From: Heliocybe sulcata
Lineage: Eukaryota > Basidiomycota > Agaricomycetes > Gloeophyllales > Gloeophyllaceae
Direction: 5' to 3'
Length of the DNA stretch: 64,000 bases
Assembly (NCBI GenBank): GCA_004369045.1
Contig: ML213530.1
Span: 133,133-197,132, forward strand
This document shows, piece after piece, positions 47,681 to 62,619 of this stretch (position 1 is its first letter; each line of letters begins with the position of its first letter). Under the pieces are notes generated by a model. It was not told the origin of the DNA, ran no database searches, and worked only from the letters and a program-made list of their open reading frames with translations. A program made the translations under genes and the position numbers.

Positions 47681-48345
47681 CTCATGAACTGGATGCAAGT
47701 ACCAGAACTCGAACGTCAAGGGCTTCTATGCTGTCGGCGACGTCACGAGCAAGGCGCTCCCGACGCCCGTGGCGATTGCCGCGGGGCGGCGGCTGTCGAA
47801 CAGGCTGCTTGGGCCTGAGCAGTACAAGGACGATCTCTTGGTTCACTCTAACATTGCTACTGTCGTTTTCTCGTGGGTGCCAAGTGGTCTTGCGTTGAAA
47901 GGCGACTGACGGCTGGATTTCTAGGCACCCGCCTATCGGCACCGTTGGTATGACGGAGCCTGATCGCGCGAGAAGTATGGCGACGCTGTTAAGATGTGTG
48001 AGAACCCGTCTCCCTCATACGCCCTGCCACGCTCTGATCGCTTGATCCCTGCCATTCTTAGACAAGTTATCGTTCCGCGCTCTCTACTTCTCCATGGTGG
48101 ATGAGGACCGCAAGGAGCCGACTGTGTACAAGCTGATCGTCCAGGGCACCGAGCAAAAGGTCATTGGTATCCACCTGATTGGGTTCGACAGCGAGGAGGT
48201 GACGCAGAGCTTTCTTGCCGCTATTGAGATGGGTGGAATCCTATACGCTCACTGAAGAAGATATCAGAGCTGTCCTTATCCTGTGTAGCGCGGAAGAAGG
48301 ATCTGGATGACACGGTCGCTACACATCTGACTTATGATGATGCGT
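47681..48345 (+). pseudogene. Truncated GLR1 duplicate (3' half)
   Basis: After 15 bp matching GLR1 around 41163-41177, the copy skips 209 bp and resumes at CAAGTACCAGAACTCG (GLR1 41387). It then follows the GLR1 end: [62 protein letters not shown] and the final exon remnant. It lacks the FAD site and active disulphide, has frame damage, and cannot be a reductase. Confidence 0.88.
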
Positions 48346-48449
48346 ATGCTTGCTGTGTTACGCTGGTTCAGGCAGCTGGGCTATTATCTTGGGATGAAGT
48401 CTGGAAAGAATGTGGCCTTAGAGATATGAAGTGTAATACAGGTTGGGCC

Positions 48450-48678
48450 GTATGCGAAGAGACGCGGGATAAAGTATGTCAGATGCACACTTCTGATGAG
48501 TCACGGGGGTCTGAATGTGGCTGAAGACGTCGACGCGTTGCCACTTGCCACCATTGAGCTCAAAGTCACTAATGCGATATGGGCGTGCCTCTGCTCTTTG
48601 CTCTGAAGCGGACTGTGAGCGTTCCTGCTTTCAGCACTCACGGTTCTCGTCAATGTACAGAGTGAGCTCGCGCGCCAT
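48450..48678 (-). pseudogene. Decayed copy of the small MEHF-linked ORF
   Basis: Starts MARELTLYIDENREC like the 42.2-kb ORF, then meets an early TGA; the following sequence still encodes SASEQRAEARPYRI in the equivalent place. It is the duplicate of 42193-42447 in the second block unit. Confidence 0.6.
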
Positions 48679-48828
48679 GGATTTCAATCCTGACTAGAAG
48701 TCCAGAACGCCAGCCGCCCGCCAAGAAGAGACAGGTAGGTGGACATCGATCAGCCTGCCAGCCATGGTCAGCCGCCTCAGAAACTGCATAAATACCTCCC
48801 CTTCTCTCCTCTCCATTCCCCACACATC

Positions 48829-50817
48829 ATGGAACACTTTACTGTCACTCGACTCTTAAGTGCAACTCTCTCTGGTCCTTCGGTCCTCGACACCGTCGAC
48901 GTCNNNNNNNNNNNNNNNNNNNNNNNNNNNNNNNNNNNNNNNNNNNNNNNNNNNNNNNNNNNNNNNNNNNNNNNNNNNNNNNNNNNNNNNNNNNNNNNNN
49001 NNNCACCCGACGACATGGAGAAGACGACATCGACGTTCCCCGTTGAAGCCTTTGGTCTTGGATTGGTTGTACTTATTATAGGTTTTATTGCCGGCGCCGT
49101 TTGGTTATTCGTTACAAGGACACCCGTACGCTTCGACGACTCTAATTCGACCCCCGTGGCCGATTGGATAGTCAATTCTATCACGACCTCCGTCCATATT
49201 CCTTCGGTGAGTGTATCCATTGTTTCGCGTGTTACGTTTGGCTAACACCACTCCACAGGACACTCTCATGCTCTCCCCAATGCCGTCCGAGATCGATGTT
49301 GCCAACATCTCTCTAGGCTCAGCGGATGACGCTCCGACCAACGTGCACGATGTCCCATCCGGGCTCGAGGTCTTTCCCTACAATACGTTGTCTCATCCGA
49401 GTCAGAACCCGAGGCTTCTAGGCAGCCCAGCCGTGTCGCAGCTGGTAAGTGCTTCGGCATACATGTCTGTCCATCTTCTGACTCTGTCCTTCTGTAGCTG
49501 GAGGAACACAGCACAAACCTGTCGCTAGAGCTGGAAGCTTGCATGAACCGTTCTTCCAGCTTCGGCTTGACCGCTTACCTTCCTCCACTCTCGCCATCTT
49601 CGGCCTGCTCTTCACAATCTGCCTGCCCCAGGTCTAGCTCCACGTACGACCCGCTCACAGAAGTACTCGAGCATACAGACATCTCGGAGCTGGACGTTGT
49701 TCAGGTTGTTCCGAGGTCTATCAGCTGGGTTGCTTCAACCGAAGCGGTAAGCAGGGGTTTTCTCGCGTGAGACATGAGACTCATTGTATGGCATAGGTGG
49801 ACGACCCAGATATCTCCGCATATGCTAGCAATTGTAGCATCAGGGTTCCTTCGCTTCGGCGCAGTGGTTTCATTGAAGACGCGCAGGCGTTCGCCCGCGA
49901 CCTCCTCCCAGGATCCACAAGCTGCCGACTCCCAACCATCCCTTCGCTCGACTTTGCCAACCTCTCCGTCGGCGCCATTGAAGACCCGCTGAGTGGTATG
50001 TCTTCAAGGATTGGGACGCCTCCTCCATCGATATCACATGACTACCAGAGTTGCCCTCAAGACGTAAGGGGCGCCGGACGTACAGTAAGTCTATTCAATT
50101 CATCTCTTCGAACAGTACTGACCTGGTTTGTCTCCTGGCAGAATGGCCTCGTACCGCGAGCTGCAACCGCTCCTACATCGATATCGCAAGGCCGCCGGAG
50201 TTGCCCTGAAGACGTAAGGGGCGCCGGCTACTCAGCAAGTACATTTCACCCTCTCTCCGAATGATCTTGACACGGTCGACTTTCTTCAGGTCAGCCTCAG
50301 CTTATCAGAGCAGTGTAAAGCAGCGGCTCCCAAGATATCCACCGCTTCGCATCTCCGCGTCCGCGTACCTCCAATGAATGGCCTGCCGCGTAACCCTCAA
50401 GACGTAAGGGGTTCCGGACAACGAGTACGTATTCACCTACCTCTCTGAAAAGCCAATCTGACCTGTTTTCTCAAGCAAACCGTAGACTGGCCAGCTGCAC
50501 GGGCGGCTCACAGACCACCGACTCGTTCACGTGGTTCTGCACCCCCTGCAATCGGGAGCAAGTACGCCAGCAGCGACTACAAACACGAGGCGCGAGAAGC
50601 CATCGCGAGGTGCAAAGAGCTAAGGAGAAGAGGAGTAGAGCTAAATGAGCGCATAGAGAAGACCACGATGCGCGTAGCGGAAATAAGGGCGCGATGGCGC
50701 AAAGCTGAAGAAAGAAGGGCGACGTACGAGCTGGCCGGGGCCCACGACGAGGAACTTCCGCCACCCAAGCCTCCGCCGGAGCCGCCAGTTACACTCCCAC
50801 CGATGATTGCAGTATGA
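48829..50817 (+). CDS. MEHF family membrane protein, copy C (gap in exon 1, shortened tail)
   Basis: Exon 1 starts MEHFTVTRLLSATLSGPSVL and is interrupted by 100 Ns. Exon 2 is of the second subtype (DTLMLSPMPSEIDVANISLG, NVHDVPSGLEV), and exon 3 is split by an additional intron (49746-49796) before VDDPDISAYASNCSIRVPSL. Repeat modules read DYQSCPQDVRGAG, GRRSCPEDVRGAG and LPRNPQDVRGSG. One second-donor site is GCAAGT rather than GTAAGT. A small deletion before the acidic tail shifts the frame, so the protein would end LPPMIAV at 50817 without TEDEDDD. Otherwise intact; it may still make a membrane protein. Confidence 0.65.
48904..49003. other. Assembly gap of 100 Ns inside MEHF copy C exon 1
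   Basis: Copy B has 124 bp (42672-42795) at the matching place, so the 100-base gap is probably a placeholder length. Both lengths leave the same remainder modulo 3, so the frame appears open across the Ns. Confidence 0.95.
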
Positions 50818-50840
50818 CTGAAGATGAAGACGACGACTAG

Positions 50841-51119
50841 TCCACGAGGCCTACGCTCCCCCGGGCTACATCCCTGGACGACTACCCGACTCCTTCCAAC
50901 ACTACCTGGTCCTTGACACGCCTACGCTCCCCCGGGCTACAAGTCAACGGACGACCATCTCTCGCAACCGTTTCCGACCTCAGACTATCCGAACCACGAC
51001 GCGCCTACGCTCCCCCGGGCTACAAGTCAGTGGAAGGCATCCAACACCAACCTACCCGACCCAAGACGCGCCTACGCTCCCTCGGGCTACCGTCGCGGAC
51101 ATACCTTTTGCAATGAATC
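50841..51119 (+). repeat. C-rich short repeats after MEHF copy C
   Basis: Four cores like those after copy A, followed by the same PSRTYLLQ-stop sequence. The spacer that follows matches 2224-2438 behind copy A. Confidence 0.8.
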
Positions 51120-51330
51120 AACTTTGTGCCCGGATAGATGTTTCTTTTAGATTTGTATATGATAGACTGTAGATTTAGATGGACCGTTTGTAGACTGCAA
51201 GTATATAGATAGACATGCCTCTGTTTCGGGTTGTACATGATAGGAGAATACAAAATCTCTTATGGACAGCGCTTAGGAGTTTCCCTGTGTATATCCATCT
51301 GGGTCCGAGCGCAAAGTGCGCAGGGCCGTC

Positions 51331-52986
<1,656 letters not shown>

Positions 52987-53135
52987 GAGTGGTGATTAAC
53001 TTTAAGCAATGTAGTCGCTGCTGGTTGCTGCCTCGCTGCCTCTTCGTCCATCGTTTATATACATATCCACTGGGACGTGGCCGAGGAATTGCGCAACGTC
53101 TCGGCAGGCAGAACCATTTATAAGCCAGCTTTCGA

Positions 53136-53215
53136 TTACAAGATTCTCAATGACTCGTTGTTGATTGCAGGTACATATCGCCAGTAAGCAATCGATTCGA
53201 AATGCGAAATGCGAG
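53136..53215. repeat. Single unit of the AKR/NDUFV2 promoter minisatellite
   Basis: One copy of the ATTACAAGATTCT...CAGTAAGCAATCG unit, with an inserted GGTACATATCGC, lies in the AKR-NDUFV2 divergent promoter. The other block unit has five. Confidence 0.75.
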
Positions 53216-53366
53216 TCCGAAGGGCGTGGAAACTCCGTAATTACAACAGGAGCGGTCGCCTGAAATAGGCAGTGCAGCCCACGTGGAGTTCCAGCCAATC
53301 AGAGCCTGGACTCTACCAAGCCTCTTCGCTCATCTTGGTCTTCGTCTGTCCGCTGCCCTGGCCGAA

Positions 53367-54393
<1,027 letters not shown>

Positions 54394-54506
54394 CCAGCAC
54401 GAGCGTTAGATGTAATTCATTGTTCCATTCGATCCATTGCAAAGGAGCCGAGTGCGTGCGAGTGATGATATACAGCGACAAAGCGGGAATTGGTGACTCT
54501 GCATCT

Positions 54507-56404
54507 TCAATCATCCCCTTCCCCATCGTCGAACCCGAACATCCCCTCACCGCCCTCCGGGAGTCTCTCGATGATGTACCTATATCAAGTCAGCCACCAG
54601 GTATGTAGGAGGGAGGTAGTGACCACATACTCTATCTCCTCCTTGAGGTCCGAGCAATACCTATCCAGCGGGAGGTCGCTCTTATCATGTCCTAAGCCCA
54701 AGTCAGGTCTCCGTCAGCGCGTGTCTTTATCATGTCGCAGGCACAAAGGCGACTTGCCGAATGGATTCTCGATCTCGTCAGCGATGCCCTCGATGCCCAT
54801 GAATGTGAACGCGACGACTGTGACGATGGGAATCATGCTCCACCCCAGCTCTTTGATGAGTGTGAAGGGGAGGGCGAAGAGGTAAAGTGTGACGGCTTGT
54901 TTGAGGTGGATGCGGTCTGGTGGGCATGAAGGTGAGAAGAAGGCAAGAAAGGGAGAGGGGGCTTACACGAGACAGGGATGGGCGTGTTGGCGACGCGCTC
55001 CATGGAGGTCATTTGGTCGACCATGCCTTGCACCCTGATCGAGATGAGCTCCATTTCCAATGAGCAGAGCGGAAGATGGCCCTTACAGTGTATTCAACGC
55101 GTTCGTACCTGACACATCCCGTAGTATATATTGACGCTCTCAAGCAAATAACAGAATCAATACGCACCAGCTGGCCCGACTGTCTCGAGATAGCCATCCC
55201 TCTTGAACTTGAACAGCGCGCGTGTGATCTCATGCGCGATAACGAGCGGAAGGGGGCTCGACGTCTCGCGGAAGTCGAGCGCGTGGTGCGACGCGCCCAG
55301 GAGGGGTGTCTGTGCATTGGAGGTCCCTTGGCCCTGGAATTTCGGCTTGCTGCGCTTGGGCCTCACGCGCTTCGTCGCATCCCTTGCAGTACCGCCTCTC
55401 GACGTCGTGCCAGACGTGGGCGAGGCCAGAGAGGCCACCGAGGCCTCCAGCGACGCATACGACCCGTTGTCAGCCCGCGGGTACCCGACCTCGTCGTACC
55501 GCATGATCGATGCGGGAAGGATACCCATGTAGTCGTCCCAGTGTACGCCGTCCTCGTCGCGGAGGTAGTGTTTGACGGCGTAAGCGAAGGAGAGGCAGAG
55601 TTTGAGGACTTCGGCTTTTTTGCGGCGGAGTTGGGCGGGCGTGAAGGTTGGGTGTGGGGTTTTGCGGGTGGAGGAGGGGGAGTCGTCCGGGGGTGGGACG
55701 GAGATGTTGATCCAGATTAGGCGGGAAAGATTGCGGATCTGGTGCAACGGTGGGTAAAGGAGAAGGGGAGAGAGAGGAGGTTAGATGGACGTACGTGACT
55801 CATCATGGTACCAAAGTCTTTGCGGCCTTCCCAGAATCGGTCGTAGGATGTCCTGTTACGGTGTCAGCCAAATAAGACTGAGTATACGACGGTAGCACGA
55901 ACCCGTTCCTGTGGAGAAGGAGCTTAATCGTGAGCACCGTAGAGCTGGAGAAACCATGCGCACCTGAATACGAGGATCAGACCGACTACGACAGCCACCA
56001 CGGGAACGACTGAATTCGTCAAGGTCACATCATGTCCAGTCTTCCACAGGTACGCGATGAAGGTGGCAAATAGGGTGACAGTTAAGACAGGACCGAAGAT
56101 TCTTGTGATAATCTGTGCATAGAGTGGATACTGGATGCCAGAGTGACAATATTGGGGCGACTCACGCTGCCTTCGACCCGCAACACGTCGGGAAGCCATG
56201 AATACTGAGGCATACCCCGAGCGTCAGTTAGGAGTAAGCCAGCACATCAGCGCTAACATTCACCTTTCTCAGGTGTTTCCTCCTAATCCTAGGAGGCTAT
56301 AAAGATTCAGCCAATGTGCAAACAAGCATCCAGTCCCTGTGATCAAGCACCTTGGGGATAATATTGATGGCTGTGGATCTTTTGGCCGCCGGAGCGGAGG
56401 CCAT
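54507..56404 (-). CDS. Bestrophin-like membrane channel (UPF0187/RFP-TM family)
   Basis: A predicted multi-pass anion channel related to bestrophins. Exons from MASAPAAKRSTAINIIPK (56404): YSWLPDVLRVEGS, IITRIFGPVLTVTLFATFIA with the first membrane helices, VVPVVAVVVGLILVFR then GTSYDRFWEGRKDFG (the S-Y-D-R-F-W-E-G hallmark), SHIRNLSRLIWINISVPPP, KAEVLKLCLSFAYAVKHYLR, a long serine-rich insert, then later helices (MIPIVTVVAFTFMGIEGIAD) with IENPFG, and the C-terminus SDLKEEIEYIIERLPEGGEG ending EGDD. The I-E-N-P-F-G motif is also typical. Exon joints in the middle are approximate. Confidence 0.88.
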
Positions 56405-56618
56405 GGTGTCTTTACAAGAAAAGAGATCTTCGACAGAACGGAGGAGTCGTTACAGAGTCGTTATTGACACAGAAAAGGTCGTAAAATGAGGCGAGGCAGG
56501 GAATGCTTGCGGGGTTGTGGCAAGTGGCAAGCGCCCGATCTTAGATCCCATTAACCACGGGACAGCTGTGACACTCGCGTCGCGTCACACCGGACGCGTC
56601 TTGTCCTGAACAGCCACC

Positions 56619-58819
56619 ATGTCCAACCACCCACGTCAGTCGAGCATTCCGATCCCAGGGTCCGCGATGAAGAAGAGCGCTAATATGCGCATGTCGATGA
56701 GCGGGCCTGCGCAGCGCGGGCCTATGACGGGAACAGGACCGAGGCCGTCGATGTACAGGTCGGGGAATGGCAACCCCTTGCTGCAAAGCGTATCGAAGGC
56801 TGCCATAGGTCGGACACCTATGAAAAGGTACGCAAATATATGCGCAGACATTTATGCTAGCATTATTGCGGACCCGGCTGACCGTTGTTGAGCAGCGCCC
56901 GACGAGGTTCGACGTGGATGGGCGCTCCCATGCCCAGCTCACAATCCTCCCAGATAAAGGACCCTAGACCGCTGCGGGACAAACCCTTTCAAGTCCAGCT
57001 GCGACGAGAAATAATGGCCTGGCTGAACTCTGTCGGATACACCGAGATCTCCGCCCAAGCGCTAGCCAGCATCACAGGAAAGGACTTCCGCGTCTTGTTC
57101 GAATTCTTGGTTACCACGCTCGACCCAAATTACCCCTTTGACCCGCAAAAGAAGCTGGAGCAGGAGTTCATCCCCGCGCTCACGTGCATGCATTACCCGT
57201 ATGTGAACGCGTTGAATCCGACATGGCTAGCGGCTCCGGCGAGTATGCACTGCTGGCCGGCGCTTCTCGGTATGCTGCATTGGTTAATGGACATGTGTAA
57301 GGTGCGTAGCTTTGGCAGTGTCATATCTCTTCTGACTCCCTCATCTCGGCCTAGGCAAAAGAACATTACCTGGGCAGCGGCGACCCTACACTGCAAGATC
57401 CCGAGATCGTACCCGACCAATTCTACTCGGAAGACCACCATACTGCTCTTGCTTTTCAATATCTGGACTCTACGTATCAGCTGTATCTCGTGGGCAGAGA
57501 TACATACCCAGAGCAGGACGAAGTTCTGGAGGGTTATTATAGTAAGCCTACCCTTTGACTCCAGTTTAGCATGCCTTGGACGAGTGACAGCCAGGAAGAA
57601 CGCAAAAATACTGGAGGAGCTCGATCAGGCGCGAGCACAATTACAAGTTATCAGTGACGAATACGAGGATCTTCGAAATTCAGCTGTGAGTCGAATAGTG
57701 CTTTCTGTCATTCCTGGCTTCATTCTGAGGAATTGGTAGCCGCCAATAGAAAAGCTCCTAGTCGACAGCGAGAACGTAAAGCGAGACGAGAAGAAACTGC
57801 AAGAAATGCTGCGGCATCGTGAGCAACGGAAGGTTGCATTGGAAGCAGCAATCAAGGACGAGGAGGAGAGGATAGTCGCCGGCAGTATGTATGGTTAACT
57901 TGAGTCTGCTGTTTCGATGACTTACGTAGCCCAGTCAAGAACCTCGAACGCCTGCGGCAAGAAGAAACGCACTACCAGAGCGTCTTGGAAACACAAAACC
58001 TCTCGCCTGAAGAAGTTCAGAAGATGAATGCCGACCACCAAAGCCTGCAGCATACTCTGGAGGACCTGCGCAAGAAGCTCTCCGAGACGCACCGGCTTAT
58101 CGGGCAGCTCGAGCCCACCGCGACGAACCGAATTGCCGACGCGGAGGAAAGCCTCGACGGCTACACGAACCTGCTCATCTCTTTAGCATTGTTCCCGCCG
58201 CTCAAGCCGCCGCTGCCCGACGTCGACCTGCGCATGACGCTCAACCCCGCTGCGAGCACGCGCGCAGACATCCTCGGCGGCCCCGACGTCTGGGGCGTGG
58301 TCAAACCCGCGCTGAACCTGATCGCGGAGGCGAAGATGAAAGAGCGCGCGGACGTCGACACGCAGCGGATCGAGGTCGAGGACGCGCTGGAGCAGGAGAC
58401 GACGGCGGTGGAGGATGTGGAGGGGGAGATTTATAGGATCGAGAAGGAGCTGGCGGCGGTCGGGGAGCAGATGGAGGTGGTGAGGGAGGGGATGCAGGCG
58501 GAGGCGCTGATTTATCATGAGGAGATTACGAGGCTCCAGGGGGGCGTCGTTCAGGCGAAGAACGAGGCGTATCAGAACGGGGTGGGGGTGAGGGCGCGGC
58601 TGGGGGGGTTGGAGATTCAGTCAGTGTTTACTTGCGACGTGCGCATTTGCCCGGGCTCATTTGACGCGTTGCAGGTATAAGGAGCAGGTTGAGCGTGTGA
58701 ATCGTCTCAAGGAAGAGACTGTCCGAACCATCCTCAAGAATGTCAATGACATTGGCGTGTTCAAGCAGGAGGTCGAGAGACGATTGCATGTTGTCAAGGT
58801 GGCGGCGGAGAACAATTGA
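56619..58819 (+). CDS. NDC80: Kinetochore protein NDC80 (HEC1)
   Basis: Microtubule-binding subunit of the NDC80 complex at the outer kinetochore. The N-terminus (MSNHPRQSSIPIPGSAMKKS) is the basic disordered tail. After a short intron the calponin-homology-like domain reads RGSTWMGAPMPSSQ, DPRPLRDKPFQVQLRREIMA, FLVTTLDPNYPFDP and MHYPYVNALNPTWLAAPAS, typical of NDC80. The rest is a long coiled coil (NAKILEELDQARAQLQVISD; KIEKLLVDSENV; EEVQKMNADHQSLQHTLEDL). It ends FKQEVERRLHVVKVAAENN. Introns keep frame throughout. The GC-rich stretch at 58.2-58.6 kb encodes part of the coiled coil. Confidence 0.93.
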
Positions 58820-59261
58820 TCGGTCTCCAATCAGTATCTATGTGTTTGGTGAGTCCCTTGTTCTAGCCGTGTACCTCTGCCTAACAGACCTTTTTAGGGT
58901 TGTGCCTTGTATACACTTTCGGCTGTTTGTATTATGGACTATCGCTTTCCCTGCGGATCTTTCTATCTCACTCTATCATGATTTTTCTGAATATAGGTGT
59001 GGCAGCTGTGAGTTGAGGAGTGCACCAAGTGAGCTCATAAATCCGAGCGGACGGATTGAATGGTCCTCAGCAGGGTTGAGGACGTTGCAGGTATCTGACG
59101 CCGGGACGATCCATATTTGTGCGACCTTCATGGTCCTGGCTCCAGATTCTCAAGACGGTAAACGCCCCCAGCCGGAAGGCTACTTGGACCGCTCGGGAAT
59201 CAGTTGCTACACCGCTCTCTTTTTTCTTATGCAGGAATCTCAGACTGACTGGAAGCAGCCG
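58820..59261. other. Intergenic stretch, no gene recognised
   Basis: Contains NDC80 3' flank. Open frames here have no familiar motif. Confidence 0.45.
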
Positions 59262-59497
59262 GGAGGTCGCTGAGATGAACGGTGTGTGCGAATATGAAGG
59301 CCGACGACTATGCCCAGCCGATTGAGGCTTAGATCTTCGAGGCGGCGACTTGGAGACGAGACCCTCCGAGAGTACTCCGGCTCTACTCGACGCTCGCCAC
59401 AGTGAGCTTTCTGATAAATTAGCGGAAGACGTCGTCCAGACTTCGGATGACGCTTAGGTGTCGCTCAAGGGCCATACGTCCCCTTGCCACCACTAAG
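59262..59497 (+). pseudogene. AKR7 remnant behind MEHF copy D
   Basis: On the plus strand, EVAEMNGVCE corresponds to [13 protein letters not shown], then after an internal loss the text follows the AKR tail GACTTGGAG ... GCGGAAGACGTCGTCCAGAC to the TAA near 59495. Only scattered exons remain. It is convergent with MEHF copy D, as the intact AKR genes are with their MEHF partners. Confidence 0.65.
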
Positions 59498-59696
59498 ATG
59501 CATCAGAACGCCGATGGATGCTTTCCAGATCTTTCTAAGTGCTGATGATAAAATATCTCGTATTGTGCTATCACGTACGATCCGAAACAGAGTCATGTCT
59601 ATCTATATACTTGCAGTCTATGAATGGTCCATCTAAATCTACAGTCTATCATATACAAATCCAGAAAGAAACGTCTATCTCGGCACACTGATTCAT

Positions 59697-59966
59697 TGCA
59701 AAAGGTATGTCCGCGACGGTAGCCCGGGGGAGCGTAGGCGCGTCTTGGTTCGGGTGGTTGGTGCTGGAGGTCGTCCACCGACTTGTAGCCCGGGGGAGCG
59801 TAGGCGCGTCGTGGGTCGGATAGTCTGAGATCGGAAACGGTTGCAAGTGTTGGTCGTCCATTGACTATAGCCCGGGGGAGCGTAGGCGCGTCAAGGACCA
59901 GGTAGTGCTGGGAGTAGTCGGGTAGTCGTCCACGAATGTAGCCCGGGGGAGCGTAGGCCTCGTGGT
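59697..59966 (-). repeat. C-rich short repeats after MEHF copy D
   Basis: Four cores in the same order as behind copy A. Here the post-stop frame is interrupted in the second repeat (GGGCTATAG), unlike A and B. Confidence 0.8.
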
Positions 59967-62054
59967 CTAGTCGTCGTCTTCATCTTCCGTCATGCTGCAG
60001 TACGGCGTTGGGATCGGCGGGAGTTCAACTGGCGGCTCCGGCATCTCGTCCAGTTCCAGATCCCATGTCGAACGCGGCTCCGGCGGAGGCTTGGGTGGTG
60101 GAGGTTCCTCGTCACAGGCTTCGGCCAGCTCGTACATCGCCCTCCTTTCTTCAGCTTCACGCCATCGCGCACTCATTTCCGCTATGCGCTTCGTGGTCTT
60201 CTCGATTCGCTCGTTCAACTCTGCTCCTCTTCTCCTTAGTTCATTGCACCTCGCATTGGCTTCCTGCCTCTCACGTTCGTAGTCGCTCCTGGTGTACTTG
60301 CTCCTGACTGCAGGGGGTGGAGAGCCACTCGAACGAGTCGGCGGTCTGCGAGCCGCCCGGGCAGATGGCCGGTCTAAGACTTGCTAGAGGAAACACATCA
60401 GATTGGCTTTCCGGAGAGGTAGGAGAATACGTACTCGTCGTCCGGAACCCCTTACGTCTTGAGGGTTACGCGGCAGACCATGTACTGGAGGCACGCGGAT
60501 GCGGAGATGCGAAGCGGTGGATATCTTGAGAGCCGCTGCTGGACACTGCTCTGATAAGCTGCGGCCGATCTGAAGAACGTCAACCGTGTTAAGATCATTC
60601 GGGGAGAGGGTGAAATGTACTTACTGAGTAGCCGGCGCCCCTTACGTCTTGAGGGCAACTCCGGTAGTCCTGTGATATCGATAGAGGAGCGGTTGCACCT
60701 CGGGGTACGAGGCCATTCTGCCAGAAGACAAACCACATCAGTACTGTTCGAAGAGATGAATTGAATAGACTTACTGTACGTCCGGCGCCCCTTACGTCTT
60801 GAGGGCAACTCCGGTAGTCATGTGATATCGATGGAGCAGGCGTCCCAATCCTTGAAGACATACCACCCAGCGGGTCTTCAATGGCGCCGACGGAGAGGTT
60901 GGCAAAGTCGAGCGAGGGGATGGTCGGGAGTTGGCAGCTTGTGGATTCTGGGAGGAGGTCGCGGGCGAACGCCTCCGCGTCTTCAATGAAACCACTGCGC
61001 TGAAGCGAAGGGACCTTGATGCTACGAGTGGGAGCATATGCGGAGATATCTGGGTCGTCCACCTATGCCATACAATGAGTCTCGTGTCTCACGCGAGAAG
61101 AACCCTACTTACCACTTCGGTTGAAGCAACATAGCTAGCAGACCTGAGAACAACGTTGACAACGTTCAGGTCCGAGATGCCGGTGTGCTCGAGTACTTCT
61201 GTGAGCGGGTTGCACGTGTAGGTAGACTGGGGCCAGGCGGATTCTGAAGAGCAGGCCGAAGGTTGTGAGAGTGGAGGAAGGTGAGCGATCAAGCCGAAGC
61301 TGGAAGAACGGTCCATGCAAGCTTCCAGTTCTAGCAAAGCGTTTGCGCTGTGATCCTCAACCTAAGGAGGGATAGAGTCAGTAGTTGGATAGCTGCGTAT
61401 ACGAACGTCCTTACCGGGTGCGATACGGCTCGACTGCCTAGAAGTCCTGTGTTCCGACTCGAATGAGACAATATATTGTGGGGAGAGACCTCGAGCCCGG
61501 AGGGGACATCGTGCACGTTGGTCGGAGCGTCATCCGCTGAGCCTGGAGAGACGTTGGCAAGGTCGATCTCGGACGGCATTGTGGAGAGCATGAGAGTGTC
61601 CTGTGGAGTCGTGTTAGCCAAACGTGACACGCGAAACAACGGATACACTCACCGAAGGAATATGGACGGAGGTCGTAATAGAATTGACTATCCAATCGGC
61701 CGCGGGGGTCGAATTAGAGTCGTCGAAGCGTACGGGTGTCCTTGTAACGAATAACCAAACGGCGCCGGCAGTAAAACCTATAATAAGTACAACCAATCCA
61801 AGACCAAAGGCTTCAACGGGGAACGTCGATGTCGTCTTCTCCATGTCGTCGGGTGAGGCATCCAGCAAGAAAACGAGAGCTGGGGCTGGCAGCGAGAGGG
61901 CCTGCATGCATCCGAAGAGGAAGGAGAGGAGCCGTCTCAGAACAGGAGCGACACTCCTGAAGAGCAGAGAGAGGCGGAGGACGTCGACGGTGTCGAGGAC
62001 CGAAGGACCAGAGAGAGTTGCACTTAAGAGTCGAGTGACAGTAAAGTGTTCCAT
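59967..62054 (-). CDS. MEHF family membrane protein, copy D
   Basis: Minus-strand copy in inverted orientation. It starts MEHFTVTRLLSATLSGPSVL at 62054, has the membrane segment (FGLGLVVLIIGFTAGAVWLF), then second-subtype exon 2 (DTLMLSTMPSEIDLANVSPG, NVHDVPSGLEVSPHN). As in copy C, exon 3 is split by an extra intron before VDDPDISAYAPTRSIKVPSL. Repeat modules read DYRSCPQDVRGAG twice, then LPRNPQDVRGSG. The last exon carries LNERIEKTTKRIAEMSARW, a tail lengthened by RSTWDLELDEMPEPP, and ends TEDEDDD. All exons close in frame. It is closest to copy C, matching the shared origin of the flanking NDUFV2/GLR1 junction. Confidence 0.75.
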
Positions 62055-62202
62055 GATATGTGGGGAATGGAGGGAGAGAAGGGGAGGTATTTATGCAGTT
62101 TCTGAGGCGGCTGACGATGGCTGGCAGGCTGATCGATGTCCAGCTACCTGTCTCTCTTGAGGGGCGGCTGGCGTTCTGGACTTCTAGTCAGGATTGAAAT
62201 CC

Positions 62203-62445
62203 ATGGCGCGCGAGCTCACTCTGTACGTTGACGAGAACTGTGAGTGCAAGCAGGAGCGCTTACAGTCCGCTTCAGAGCAAAGAGCAGAGACACGCCCATA
62301 TCGCATTAGTGACTTTGAGCTCAATGGTGGCAAGTGGCAAGAGTGCGAACGCGTCGGCATCTTCAGCCACATACATACCCCCGTGATTCATAATATAAGG
62401 AGTGTACATCTGGCACTACTTTATCCGGCGCCTGATGCAAGATGA
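62203..62445 (+). pseudogene. Diverged copy of the small MEHF-linked ORF
   Basis: Starts MARELTLYVDENCECKQERL and keeps YRISDFELNGGKWQ, then loses similarity to the 42.2-kb ORF after ECERVGIFSHI. It is still an open frame of 80 codons, so it could be expressed, but the C-terminal half is different. Confidence 0.5.
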
Positions 62446-62619
62446 CCTCGAAAGCATCTATCTCTGCGCATACAGCCCGACCTGGGTTACTCTTCATGTC
62501 TCTAAGGCTACAATATTTCCGTACTTTATCCCAACATCCTAGCGACGTCCCAGCTGCCGCAGGGTACCAAATTCCAGGCAAGACACTATAAGCACCAATC
62601 GACGTAACACAACAAGAAA

